Part shown: piece by piece, positions 25,043 through 38,687 of the stretch
How the letters are laid out: each line of letters opens with the position of its first letter
How positions within the stretch are numbered: the first letter of the stretch is position 1
Assembly: GCF_048773025.1 (NCBI RefSeq)
Contig: NW_027413961.1
Location: 682,001 to 746,000 of the forward strand
Origin: Camelus bactrianus
Lineage: Eukaryota > Chordata > Mammalia > Artiodactyla > Camelidae
DNA: 64,000 nucleotides
Reading direction: 5' to 3'
The notes under the pieces: model-generated
Seen by the model: only the letters and a program-made list of their open reading frames with translations
What the model was told of the DNA's origin: nothing
Databases searched by the model: none
Program-made: the position numbers and the translations under genes

Positions 25043-28000
25043 ATGAACGAACGTCTCTCCATTTGCTCAGTTCTGAGAGATAAGTGTGTGTTAAAGCCGT
25101 TTTTCAACTATCTTGTTGGGAACACAAAAATTCTTTTCAGTTTCAAACTACACTCCATACATATATACGGGGAGTTAGAAGCTCCAACACCATTTTACAG
25201 TGAAAACTGCAAGAAATTCAAACCGGAAATAGGAAACAGACTGAGAACCAAGAATAAACGTTGCTCCTGCAAACCATTCCCTTTGTGCTAGATGAACGAA
25301 CGTCTCTCCACATGCTCAGTTCTGAGAGATAATTGTGTGTGAATGCCGCACTTCACCTAACTTTTTGGGAACACAAAGTTTCTTTTCAGTTTTTAACTAC
25401 ACTCCATATATTTATATGGGGATTTCTAGATCCAAATAGGGTTTATAGTGAAAACTGGAGGAAATTCTAACCGTTACCAGGAAACAGACTGAGAAACCAG
25501 AGTAAATTTTTCCTGCCAACCTTTCACTTTGTGGTAGATGAACGAACGTCTCTCCACATGCTCAGATCTGAGAGATAATTGTGTGTGAAAGGCGTTCTTC
25601 ACCTAGCTTGTTGGGAACACAAAACTTCCTTTCACTTGCAAACTACACTCCATACATATATGCGGGGATGTACTAGCTCCAAATCGGTTTTAAAGTGAAA
25701 ACTGTAGGATCATCAAACAGGTACTAGGAAACAGACTGAGAATCCAGAGTAAATGTTTCTCCTGCACCATTTACCTTTGTGCTAGATGAATGAAAGTCTC
25801 TCCACATGCTCTGTTCAAGAGATAAGTGTGTGTGAAGCCGAACTTCACATTGCATGATAGGAATACAAATTTTTATTTCAGTTGCATTCTACACTCCATA
25901 CATATATATGGGGATGTAATAGCTCCAACTCGGGTTTACAGTGGAAACTGCAAAAACATCAACTTGGCACTAGGAAAGAGACTGAGAAACCAGACTAAAT
26001 GTTTCTCTTGCAACACGTTCCATTTGTGATATATGAACGAACGTATCTCCACATGCTCAGTTCTGAAAGATAAGTGTGTGTGAAAGCCGTCCTTCCCCTA
26101 GCATGTTGGAAACACAAAGTTTCTTTTCAGTAGCAAACTACATTCCATACATATATATGGGGATGTACTAGCTCCAAATCTCTTCTACAGTGAAAACTGT
26201 AGGAACATCTTACCGACACTAGGAAACAGACTTAGAAACCAGAGTAAACCTTCTCCTGCAAACAGTTCACATTGTGCTAGATGAAAGAATGTCTCTCCAC
26301 ATGCTCAGTTCTGAGAGATAATTGTGTGTGAAAACCGTCCTTCACATAGCTTGTTGGGAACACAAGGTTACTTTTCAGCTGCAAACTAAAATCCATACAT
26401 GTATACGGGGATGTACTAGTTCCAACTCGGTTTTAAAATGAAAACTGTAGGATATTCAAACAGGTACTAGGAAAAAGACTGAGAAACCAGAGTAAAAGTG
26501 TCTCCTGAATCATATTCCTTTTGTGCTAGATGAACGAATATCTCTTCACATGCTCTGTTCTGAGAGATAAGTGTGTCTGAAAGCCGTCTTTCACATAGCT
26601 TGCTGGGATCACAAAATTTCTTTTCAGTTGCAAACTACACTCCATACATATATAAGGGGAGTTTCTACCTCCAGCTCGGTTTTACAGTGAAAACTACAGG
26701 AACATCATATCGGCACTAGCAAATAGTCTAAGAAACCAAACTATATGTTTCACTTGCAACGTGTTTACTTTATCCTAGATGAACGAACGTCTCTCCATAT
26801 GCACAGTTCTGAGAGGTAAGTGTGTGTTAAAGCCGTCTTTCAACTAGCTTGTTGGGAACACAAAAATTCTTTTCAGTTTCAAACTAAACTCCATACATAT
26901 ATACGGGGAGGGACAAGCTCCAACAACATTTTACAGTGAAAACTGCAAGAAATTCAAACCGGAACAAGGAAACAGACTGAGAAATCATTGTAATAGTTTC
27001 TCCTGCTACCCGATCCATTTGTGCTAGATGAATGAACGTCTCTCCACATGCTCAGTTCTGAGAGACATGTGTGTGTGAAAGCCGTCCTTCACCAAGCTTG
27101 TTGGGAACACATAGTTTCTTTTCAGTTGCAAACTACAATCCATACATATATACGGGGATGTACTAGCTCCAAATCGGGTTTAAAGTGAAAACTGCAGGAT
27201 TATCAAACCGACACTTGTATACACACTGAGATACCAGATTAAAAGTTTCTCCTGCAAACCGTTCCCACTGTGCTACATGAATGAACGTCTCTCTACATGC
27301 GCAGTTCTGAGAGAAATATGTTTGTGGAAGCCGTAGTTTACAAAGCTTGTTGGGAACACAAAGTTTGTTTTTATTTGTAAACTACACTCCATACATATAT
27401 ATGGGGAGGTACTAGCTAGAAATCAGTTTTAAAGTGAAAAGTAGTGGAACTTCTAACCAACAATAGGAAACAGACTGAGAAACCAGAGTAAACTTTCTCC
27501 TGCAATCCGTTCACTTTGTGCTAGGTGAACGAACGTCTCTCCACAAGCTCCGTTCTGAGAGATAAGTGTGTGTGAAAGCCGTCTTTCACCTATTTTGTTG
27601 GGAACACAAAGATACTTTTCAGTTGCAAACTACACTCCATAAATATATACGGGGTTGTACTAGCACCAAATCTGTTTTAAAGTGAAAACTGAAGTATCTT
27701 CAAACCGGCACTAGGAAACATACTGAGAAACCAGACTAAAACTTTCTAATGCAAATCGTTCCCTTTGTGCTACATGTACGAACTTCTCTCCACATGCTCA
27801 ATTCTGAGAGATAAGTGTGTGTGAATGCCGTCCTTCACATAGCTTGTTGGAAACGAAAAAACTATTTTCAGTTGCAAACTACTCTCCATACATATATATT
27901 GGGAGTTACTAGCTCCAAATCGGTTTTACACTGAAAAATGCAGTAAATTCAAACCGGCACTAGGAAATAGACTGAGAAAACAGAGTAATAGTTTCTCCTG

Positions 28001-29512
28001 CAATCCGTTCCCCTTCTGCTAGATGAAAGATACGTCTCTCCACATGCTCAGTTCTGAGAGACATGTGTGTGTGAAAGACGTCCTTCACCAAGCTTGTTGG
28101 GAACACATAGTTTCTTTTCAGTTGCAAACTACACTCCATACATATATATGGGGATGTACTAGCTCCAACACGGGTTTAAAGTGAAAACTGCAGGATCTTC
28201 AAACTGACACTAGGAAACAGACTGAGAAACCAGACTAAAAGTTTCTCCTGCAAACCGTTCCCTCTGTGCTACATGAACGAAAGTCTCGCCACATGCTCAG
28301 TTCTGAGAGATATGTGTGTATGAAAGCCGTCCTTCAACTAGTTTGTTGGAAACACAAAGTTTCTTTTCAGTAGCAAACTACACTCCATTCAAATATATGG
28401 GGATGTACTAGCTCCAAATCTGTTCTACAGTGAAAACTGTAGGAACTTCTTACCGACACTAGGAAACAGACTTAGAAACCAGAGTAAACTTTCTCCTGCA
28501 AACAGTTCACATTGTGCTAGATGAAAGAATGTCTCTCCATATGCACAGTTCTGAGAGATAATTGTGTGTGAAAGCCTTCCTTCAAATAGCTTGTTGGGAA
28601 CACAAAGAAAATTTTCAGTTGCAAACTAAAATCCATACTTATATACGGGAATATACTAGTTCCAACTCGGTTTTAAAATGAAAACTGTAGGATATTCAAA
28701 CCGGTACTAGGAAGAAGACTGAGAAACCAGAGTTATAGTGCCTCCTGTAACATATTCCTTTTGTGCTAGATGAACGAATATCTCTCCACATGCTCAGGTC
28801 TGAGAGATATATGTGTGTGAAAGCCGTCCTTCACCTAGCTTGTTGGGAACACAAAGTTTCTTTTCAGTTGCAAACTAAACTCCATACATATATATGGGGA
28901 GGTAAAAGCTCCAAATCCGTTTTACAGTGAAAACTGAATGTACATCAAACATGCACTAATAACAGTCTGAGAATTCAGAGTAAAACTTACTACTGCAAAA
29001 CTTACCCTTTGTGCAAGATGAATGAACGTCTCTCCACATGCTCAGTTCTGAGAGATTATTGTGTGTGAAAGCCGTCCTACACATAGCTTGCAGGGATCAC
29101 ATAATTTCTTTTCAGTTGCAAACTAAATTCCATACATATATATGGGGAGGTAAAAGCTCCAAATCGGTTTTACAGTGAAAACTGCAGGTACATCAAACAT
29201 GCACTAATAACAGTCTGAGTATCCAGAGTAAAACTTACTACTGCAAACCTTACCCTTTGTGCAAGATGAATGAACGTCTCTCCACAGGCTCAGGTATGGA
29301 GATAAGTGTGTGTGAAGCTGAACTTCACATAGCTTGTTAGGAATACAAATTTTCTTTTCAGTTGCAAACAACACTCCATACATATATATGGGGAGGTACT
29401 AACTGCAGCTCGGATTTACAGTGAAAACTACAGGAACATCAACTCGGCAGTAGGAAAGAGACAGAGAAATCAGACTATATGTTTCTCTTGCAACTCTTTC
29501 CATTTGTGCTAG
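25043..29512 (+). repeat. 18-monomer chimeric HOR, 4470 bp
   Basis: Class order is A, B, C, D, E, F, G, H, I, K, L, M, I variant, P, Q, R/N hybrid, N, O. It keeps the E-to-I block that the two units upstream lost, lacks J (I runs straight into K near 27.28 kb), and then follows the I-P-Q route. From about 28.3 kb to its end it is almost identical to 35.0-36.2 kb. Confidence 0.84.
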
Positions 29513-31991
29513 ATGAACGAACGTCTCTCCATTTGCTCAGTTCTGAGAGATAAGTGTATGTTAAAGCCGTTTTTCAACTATCTTGTTGGGAACACAAAAA
29601 TTCTTTTCAGTTTCAAACTACACTCCATACATATATACGGGGAGTTAGAAGCTCCAACAACATTTTACAGTGAAAACTGCAAGAAATTCAAACAGGAAAT
29701 AGGAAACAGACTGAGAACCAAGAATAAACGTTGCTCCTGCAAACCATTCCTTTTGTGCTAGATGAACGAACGTCTCTCCACATGCTCAGTTCTGAGAGAT
29801 AAGTGTGTGTGAATGCCGCCCTTCACCTAACTTTTTGGGAACACAAAGTTTCTTTTCAGTTTCTAACTACACTCCATATATTTATATGGGGATTTACTAG
29901 ATCCAAATAGGGTTTATAGTGAAAACTGGAGGAAATTCTAACCGTTACCAGGAAACAGACTGAGAAACCAGAGTAAATTTTTCCTGCCAACCTTTCACTT
30001 TGTGCTAGATGAACGAACGTCTCTCCACATGCTCAGATCTGAGAGATAAGTGTGTGTGAAAGGCGTCCTCCACCTAGCTTGATGGGAACACAAAACTTCC
30101 TTTCACTTGCAAACTACACTCCATACATATATGCGGGGATGTACTAGCTCCAAATCGGTTTTAAATTGAAAACTGTAGGATCATCAAACCGGTACTAGGA
30201 AACAGACTGAGAATCCAGAGTAAATGTTTCTCCTGCACCATTTACCTTTGTGCTAGATGAATGAAAGTCTCTCCACATGCTCTGTTCAAGAGATAAGTGT
30301 GTGTGAAGCCGAACTTCAAATTGCATGTTGGGAATACAAATTTTCATTTCAGTTGCATTCTACACTCCATACATATATATGGGGATGTAATATCTCCAAC
30401 TCGGGTTTAAAGTGGAAACTGCAAAAACATCAACTTGGCACTAGGAAAGAGACTGAGAAACCAGACTAAATGTTTCTCTTGCAACCCGTTCCATTTGTGA
30501 TAGATGAACGAACGTATCTCCACATGCTCAGTTCTGAAAAATAAGTGTGTGTGAAAGCCGTCCTTCCCCTAGCATGTTGGAAACACAAAGTTTCTTTTCA
30601 GTAGCAAACAACATTCCATACATATATATGGGGATGTACTAGCCCAAATCTGTTCTAAAGTGAAAACTAGTGGAACTTCTAACCGACACTAGGAAACAGA
30701 CTGAGAAACCAGTGTAAACTTTCTCCTGCAAACCGTTCACTTTGTGCTAGATGAACGAACGTCTCTCCACATGCTCCGTTCTGAGAGATAAGTGTGTGTG
30801 AAAGCCGTCCTTCACCTAGTTTGTTGGGAACACAAAGATACTTTTCAGTTGCAAAATACACTCCATAAATATATACGGGGTTGTACTGGCTCCAAAACTG
30901 TTTTAAAGTGAAAACTGAAGTATCTTCAAACAGGCACTAGGAAACATACTGAGAAACCAGACTAAAACTTTCTAATGCAAATCGTTCCCTTTGTGCTAAA
31001 TGTACGAACTTCTCTCCACATGCTCAATTCTGAGAGATAAGTGTGTGTGAATGCTGTCTTTAACATAGCTTGTTGGAAACGAAAAAACTCTTTTCAGTTG
31101 CAAACTACTCTCCATACATATATATTGGGAGTTACTAGTTCCAAATCGGTTTTACACTGAAAAATGCAGTAAATTCAAACCAGCACTAGGAAACAGTCTG
31201 AGAAAACAGGGTAATAGTTTCTCCTGCAGACCGTTCCCCTTGTGCTAGATGAACGAAAGTCTCTCCACATGCTCAGTTCTGAGAGATTATTGTGTGTGAA
31301 AGGCGTCCTACACATAGCTTGCAGGGATCACAAAATTTCTTTTCAGTTGCAAACTAAATTCCATACATATATATGGGGAGTTTAAAGCTCCAAATCTGTT
31401 TTACAGTGAAAACTGCATGTACATCAAACATGCACTAATAACAGTCTGAGAATCCAGAGTAAAACTAACTACTGCAAACCTTACCCTGTGTGCAAGATGA
31501 ATGAACGTCTCTCCACATGCTCAGTTCTGAGAGATTATTGTGAGTGAAAGCCGTCCTACACATAGCTTGCAGGGATCACAAAATTCCTTTTCATTTGCAA
31601 ACTAAATTCCATACATATATATGGGGAGGTAAAAGCTCCAAATCGGTTTTACAGTGAAAACTGCAGGTACATCAAACATGCACTAATAACAGTCTGAGAA
31701 TCCAGAGTAAAACTTACTACTGCAAACCTTACCCTTTGTGCAAGATGAATGAACGTCTCTCCACAGGCTCAGGTCTGGAGATAAGTGTGTGTGAAGCTGA
31801 ACTTCACATAGCTTGTTAGGAATACAAATTTTCTTTTCAGTTGCAAACAACACTCCATACATATATATGGGGAGGTACTAACTCCAGCTCGGATTTACAG
31901 TGAAAACTACAGGAACATCAACTCGGCAGTAGGAAAGAGACAGAGAAATCAGACTATATGTTTCTCTTGCAACTCTTTCCATTTGTGCTAG
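29513..31991 (+). repeat. 10-monomer HOR module, 2479 bp, copy 1
   Basis: Class order is A, B, C, D, E/K hybrid, L, M, N, N, O. The copy starting at 31992 matches it at a 2479-bp offset, including private variants such as aaacaggaaatagg and actagcccaaatc. It looks like the 15-monomer unit at 21320 after loss of the N/M-to-R/N section. Confidence 0.9.
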
Positions 31992-34470
31992 ATGAACGAA
32001 CGTCTCTCCATTTGCTCAGTTCTGAGAGATAAGTGTATGTTAAAGCCGTTTTTCAACTATCTTGTTGGGAACACAAAAATTCTTTTCAGTTTCAAACTAC
32101 ACTCCATACATATATACGGGGAGTTAGAAGCTCCAACAACATTTTACAGTGAAAACTGCAAGAAATTCAAACAGGAAATAGGAAACAGACTGAGAACCAA
32201 GAATAAACGTTGCTCCTGCAAACCATTCCTTTTGTGCTAGATGAACGAACGTCTCTCCACATGCTCAGTTCTGAGAGATAAGTGTGTGTGAATGCCGCCC
32301 TTCACCTAACTTTTTGGGAACACAAAGTTTCTTTTCAGTTTCTAACTACACTCCATATATTTATATGGGGATTTACTAGATCCAAATAGGGTTTATAGTG
32401 AAAACTGGAGGAAATTCTAACCGTTACCAGGAAACAGACTGAGAAACCAGAGTAAATTTTTCCTGCCAACCTTTCACTTTGTGCTAGATGAACGAACGTC
32501 TCTCCACATGCTCAGATCTGAGAGATAAGTGTGTGTGAAAGGCGTCCTCCACCTAGCTTGATGGGAACACAAAACTTCCTTTCACTTGCAAACTACACTC
32601 CATACATATATGCGGGGATGTACTAGCTCCAAATCGGTTTTAAATTGAAAACTGTAGGATCATCAAACCGGTACTAGGAAACAGACTGAGAATCCAGAGT
32701 AAATGTTTCTCCTGCACCATTTACCTTTGTGCTAGATGAATGAAAGTCTCTCCACATGCTCTGTTCAAGAGATAAGTGTGTGTGAAGCCGAACTTCAAAT
32801 TGCATGTTGGGAATACAAATTTTCATTTCAGTTGCATTCTACACTCCATACATATATATGGGGATGTAATATCTCCAACTCGGGTTTAAAGTGGAAACTG
32901 CAAAAACATCAACTTGGCACTAGGAAAGAGACTGAGAAACCAGACTAAATGTTTCTCTTGCAACCCGTTCCATTTGTGATAGATGAACGAACGTATCTCC
33001 ACATGCTCAGTTCTGAAAAATAAGTGTGTGTGAAAGCCGTCCTTCCCCTAGCATGTTGGAAACACAAAGTTTCTTTTCAGTAGCAAACAACATTCCATAC
33101 ATATATATGGGGATGTACTAGCCCAAATCTGTTCTAAAGTGAAAACTAGTGGAACTTCTAACCGACACTAGGAAACAGACTGAGAAACCAGTGTAAACTT
33201 TCTCCTGCAAACCGTTCACTTTGTGCTAGATGAACGAACGTCTCTCCACATGCTCCGTTCTGAGAGATAAGTGTGTGTGAAAGCCGTCCTTCACCTAGTT
33301 TGTTGGGAACACAAAGATACTTTTCAGTTGCAAAATACACTCCATAAATATATACGGGGTTGTACTGGCTCCAAAACTGTTTTAAAGTGAAAACTGAAGT
33401 ATCTTCAAACAGGCACTAGGAAACATACTGAGAAACCAGACTAAAACTTTCTAATGCAAATCGTTCCCTTTGTGCTAAATGTACGAACTTCTCTCCACAT
33501 GCTCAATTCTGAGAGATAAGTGTGTGTGAATGCTGTCTTTAACATAGCTTGTTGGAAACGAAAAAACTCTTTTCAGTTGCAAACTACTCTCCATACATAT
33601 ATATTGGGAGTTACTAGTTCCAAATCGGTTTTACACTGAAAAATGCAGTAAATTCAAACCAGCACTAGGAAACAGTCTGAGAAAACAGGGTAATAGTTTC
33701 TCCTGCAGACCGTTCCCCTTGTGCTAGATGAACGAAAGTCTCTCCACATGCTCAGTTCTGAGAGATTATTGTGTGTGAAAGGCGTCCTACACATAGCTTG
33801 CAGGGATCACAAAATTTCTTTTCAGTTGCAAACTAAATTCCATACATATATATGGGGAGTTTAAAGCTCCAAATCTGTTTTACAGTGAAAACTGCATGTA
33901 CATCAAACATGCACTAATAACAGTCTGAGAATCCAGAGTAAAACTAACTACTGCAAACCTTACCCTGTGTGCAAGATGAATGAACGTCTCTCCACATGCT
34001 CAGTTCTGAGAGATTATTGTGAGTGAAAGCCGTCCTACACATAGCTTGCAGGGATCACAAAATTCCTTTTCATTTGCAAACTAAATTCCATACATATATA
34101 TGGGGAGGTAAAAGCTCCAAATCGGTTTTACAGTGAAAACTGCAGGTACATCAAACATGCACTAATAACAGTCTGAGAATCCAGAGTAAAACTTACTACT
34201 GCAAACCTTACCCTTTGTGCAAGATGAATGAACGTCTCTCCACAGGCTCAGGTCTGGAGATAAGTGTGTGTGAAGCTGAACTTCACATAGCTTGTTAGGA
34301 ATACAAATTTTCTTTTCAGTTGCAAACAACACTCCATACATATATATGGGGAGGTACTAACTCCAGCTCGGATTTACAGTGAAAACTACAGGAACATCAA
34401 CTCGGCAGTAGGAAAGAGACAGAGAAATCAGACTATATGTTTCTCTTGCAACCCGTTCCATTTGTGCTAG
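31992..34470 (+). repeat. 10-monomer HOR module, 2479 bp, copy 2
   Basis: It is nearly identical to the module at 29513. A visible difference is its last monomer, which ends gcaacccgttcc where copy 1 ends gcaactctttcc; a matching change is found before 38688. Confidence 0.9.
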
Positions 34471-34719
34471 ATGAACGAACGTCTCTCCATTTGCTCAGTT
34501 CTGAGAGATAAGTGTGTGTTAAAGCCGTTTTTCAACTATTTTGTTGGGAACACAAAAATTCTTTTCAGTTTCAAACTACACTCCATACATATATACGGGG
34601 AGTTAGAAGCTCCAACAACATTTTACAGTGAAAACTGCAAGAAATTCAAACCGGAACAAGGAAACAGACTGAGAAATCATTGTAATAGTTTCTCCTGCTA
34701 CCCGCTCCATTTGTGCTAG
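34471..34719 (+). repeat. A/H hybrid monomer
   Basis: It begins as A (ccgtttttcaactattttg, gttagaagctcc) and ends as H (ggaacaagg, gaaatcattgtaatag, tacccgctcc). The join lies in gcaagaaattcaaaccgga, a stretch shared by both classes. The hybrid recurs at 38688. Confidence 0.88.
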
Positions 34720-34968
34720 ATGAACGAACGTCTCTCCACATGCTCAGTTCTGAGAGACATGTGTGTGTGAAAGCCTTCCTTCACCAAGCTTGTTGGGAAC
34801 ACATAGTTTCTTTTCAGTTGCAAACTACAATCCATACATATATACGGGGATGTAGTAGCTCCAACTCGGGTTTAAAGTGAAAACTGCAGGATCTTCAAAC
34901 TGACACTAGGAAACAGACTGAGAAACCAGACTAAAAGTTTCTCCTGCAAACCGTTCCCTCTGTGCTAC

Positions 34969-35216
34969 ATGAACGAAAGTCTTGCCACATGCTCAGTTCT
35001 GAGAGATATGTGTGTATGAAAGCCGTCCTTCAACTAGTTTGTTGGAAACACAAAGTTTCTTTTCAGTAGCAAACTACACTCCATTCAAATATATGGGGAT
35101 GTACTAGCTCCAAATCTGTTCTACAGTGAAAACTGTAGGAACTTCTTACCGACACTAGGAAACAGACTTAGAAACCAGAGTAAACTTTCTCCTGCAAACA
35201 GTTCACATTGTGCTAG
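34969..35216 (+). repeat. Monomer class P (reference copy)
   Basis: Diagnostic words are gaacgaaagtc, tatgtgtgtatgaaagcc, actagtttgttggaaac and ccattcaaatatatgg. It is similar to J in its middle third. P follows the I variant and marks lineage 2. Other copies start near 11.64, 20.08, 23.80, 28.27, 39.19 and 55.06 kb. Confidence 0.87.
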
Positions 35217-35465
35217 ATGAAAGAATGTCTCTCCATATGCACAGTTCTGAGAGATAATTGTGTGTGAAAGCCTTCCTTCAAATAGCTTGTTGGGAACACA
35301 AAGAAAATTTTCAGTTGCAAACTAAAATCCATACTTATATACGGGAATATACTAGTTCCAACTCGGTTTTAAAATGAAAACTGTAGGATATTCAAACCGG
35401 TACTAGGAAGAAGACTGAGAAACCAGAGTTATAGTGCCTCCTGTAACATATTCCTTTTGTGCTAG
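35217..35465 (+). repeat. Monomer class Q (reference copy)
   Basis: Diagnostic words are aagaaaattttcag, catacttatatac, gggaatatactagttcc and gaagaagactgag. It is a diverged relative of F and always follows P in this window. Confidence 0.87.
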
Positions 35466-36208
35466 ATGAACGAATATCTCTCCACATGCTCAGGTCTGAG
35501 AGATATATGTGTGTGAAAGCCGTCCTTCACCTAGCTTGTTGGGAACACAAAGTTTCTTTTCAGTTGCAAACTAAACTCCATACATATATATGGGGAGGTA
35601 AAAGCTCCAAATCCGTTTTACAGTGAAAACTGAATGTACATCAAACATGCACTAATAACAGTCTGAGAATTCAGAGTAAAACTTACTACTGCAAAACTTA
35701 CCCTTTGTGCAAGATGAATGAACGTCTCTCCACATGCTCAGTTCTGAGAGATTATTGTGTGTGAAAGCCGTCCTACACATAGCTTGCAGGGATCACATAA
35801 TTTCTTTTCAGTTGCAAACTAAATTCCATACATATATATGGGGAGGTAAAAGCTCCAAATCGGTTTTACAGTGAAAACTGCAGGTACATCAAACATGCAC
35901 TAATAACAGTCTGAGTATCCAGAGTAAAACTTACTACTGCAAACCTTACCCTTTGTGCAAGATGAATGAACGTCTCTCCACAGGCTCAGGTATGGAGATA
36001 AGTGTGTGTGAAGCTGAACTTCACATAGCTTGTTAGGAATACAAATTTTCTTTTCAGTTGCAAACAACACTCCATACATATATATGGGGAGGTACTAACT
36101 GCAGCTCGGATTTACAGTGAAAACTACAGGAACATCAACTCGGCAGTAGGAAAGAGACAGAGAAATCAGACTATATGTTTCTCTTGCAACTCTTTCCATT
36201 TGTGCTAG

Positions 36209-38687
36209 ATGAACGAACGTCTCTCCATTTGCTCAGTTCTGAGAGATAAGTGTATGTTAAAGCCGTTTTTCAACTATCTTGTTGGGAACACAAAAATTCT
36301 TTTCAGTTTCAAACTACACTCCATACATATATACGGGGAGTTAGAAGCTCCAACAACATTTTACAGTGAAAACTGCAAGAAATTCAAACCGGAAATAGGA
36401 AACAGACTGAGAACCAAGAATAAACGTTGCTCCTGCAAACCATTCCTTTTGTGCTAGATGAACGAACGTCTCTCCACATGCTCAGTTCTGAGAGATAAGT
36501 GTGTGTGAATGCCGCCCTTCACCTAACTTTTTGGGAACACAAAGTTTCTTTTCAGTTTCTAACTACACTCCATATATTTATATGGGGATTTACTAGATCC
36601 AAATAGGGTTTATAGTGAAAACTGGAGGAAATTCTAACCGTTACCAGGAAACAGACTGAGAAACCAGAGTAAATTTTTCCTGCCAACCTTTCACTTTGTG
36701 CTAGATGAACGAACGTCTCTCCACATGCTCAGATCTGAGAGATAAGTGTGTGTGAAAGGCGTCCTCCACCTAGCTTGATGGGAACACAAAACTTCCTTTC
36801 ACTTGCAAACTACACTCCATACATATATGCGGGGATGTACTAGCTCCAAATCGGTTTTAAATTGAAAACTGTAGGATCATCAAACCGGTACTAGGAAACA
36901 GACTGAGAATCCAGAGTAAATGTTTCTCCTGCACCATTTACCTTTGTGCTAGATGAATGAAAGTCTCTCCACATGCTCTGTTCAAGAGATAAGTGTGTGT
37001 GAAGCCGAACTTCAAATTGCATGTTGGGAATACAAATTTTCATTTCAGTTGCATTCTACACTCCATACATATATATGGGGATGTAATATCTCCAACTCGG
37101 GTTTAAAGTGGAAACTGCAAAAACATCAACTTGGCACTAGGAAAGAGACTGAGAAACCAGACTAAATGTTTCTCTTGCAACCCGTTCCATTTGTGATAGA
37201 TGAACGAACGTATCTCCACATGCTCAGTTCTGAAAAATAAGTGTGTGTGAAAGCCGTCCTTCCCCTAGCATGTTGGAAACACAAAGTTTCTTTTCAGTAG
37301 CAAACAACATTCCATACATATATATGGGGATGTACTAGCCCAAATCTGTTCTAAAGTGAAAACTAGTGGAACTTCTAACCGACACTAGGAAACAGACTGA
37401 GAAACCAGTGTAAACTTTCTCCTGCAAACCGTTCACTTTGTGCTAGATGAACGAACGTCTCTCCACATGCTCCGTTCTGAGAGATAAGTGTGTGTGAAAG
37501 CCGTCCTTCACCTAGTTTGTTGGGAACACAAAGATACTTTTCAGTTGCAAAATACACTCCATAAATATATACGGGGTTGTACTGGCTCCAAAACTGTTTT
37601 AAAGTGAAAACTGAAGTATCTTCAAACAGGCACTAGGAAACATACTGAGAAACCAGACTAAAACTTTCTAATGCAAATCGTTCCCTTTGTGCTAAATGTA
37701 CGAACTTCTCTCCACATGCTCAATTCTGAGAGATAAGTGTGTGTGAATGCTGTCTTTAACATAGCTTGTTGGAAACGAAAAAACTCTTTTCAGTTGCAAA
37801 CTACTCTCCATACATATATATTGGGAGTTACTAGTTCCAAATCGGTTTTACACTGAAAAATGCAGTAAATTCAAACCAGCACTAGGAAACAGTCTGAGAA
37901 AACAGGGTAATAGTTTCTCCTGCAGACCGTTCCCCTTGTGCTAGATGAACGAAAGTCTCTCCACATGCTCAGTTGTGAGAGATTATTGTGTGTGAAAGGC
38001 GTCCTACACATAGCTTGCAGGGATCACAAAATTTCTTTTCAGTTGCAAACTAAATTCCATACATATATATGGGGAGTTTAAAGCTCCAAATCTGTTTTAC
38101 AGTGAAAACTGCATGTACATCAAACATGCACTAATAACAGTCTGAGAATCCAGAGTAAAACTAACTACTGCAAACCTTACCCTGTGTGCAAGATGAATGA
38201 ACGTCTCTCCACATGCTCAGTTCTGAGAGATTATTGTGAGTGAAAGCCGTCCTACACATAGCTTGCAGGGATCACAAAATTCCTTTTCATTTGCAAACTA
38301 AATTCCATACATATATATGGGGAGGTAAAAGCTCCAAATCGGTTTTACAGTGAAAACTGCAGGTACATCAAACATGCACTAATAACAGTCTGAGAATCCA
38401 GAGTAAAACTTACTACTGCAAACCTTACCCTTTGTGCAAGATGAATGAACGTCTCTCCACAGGCTCAGGTCTGGAGATAAGTGTGTGTGAAGCTGAACTT
38501 CACATAGCTTGTTAGGAATACAAATTTTCTTTTCAGTTGCAAACAACACTCCATACATATATATGGGGAGGTACTAACTCCAGCTCGGATTTACAGTGAA
38601 AACTACAGGAACATCAACTCGGCAGTAGGAAAGAGACAGAGAAATCAGACTATATGTTTCTCTTGCAACCCGTTCCATTTGTGCTAG
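36209..38687 (+). repeat. 10-monomer HOR module, 2479 bp, copy 3
   Basis: Same order as the modules at 29513 and 31992. It reads aaaccggaaatagg where those two share aaacaggaaatagg, and has one private change (ctcagttgtgag) near 37.97 kb. Confidence 0.9.

Larger units (their letters stand above)
34471..36208 (+). repeat. 7-monomer HOR module, 1738 bp, copy 1
   Basis: Class order is A/H hybrid, I variant, P, Q, R/N hybrid, N, O. It carries the lineage 2 piece missing from the 10-monomer modules. With the following module it makes a 4217-bp compound unit that repeats at 38688. Confidence 0.9.

Noticed and set aside
29513-34470. Assembly artefact as the cause of the near-identical 2479-bp copies
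   Set aside because: It cannot be excluded from sequence alone, but the copies carry a few private differences (for example gcaactctttcc against gcaacccgttcc at their ends) that a simple collapse or duplication error would not create.
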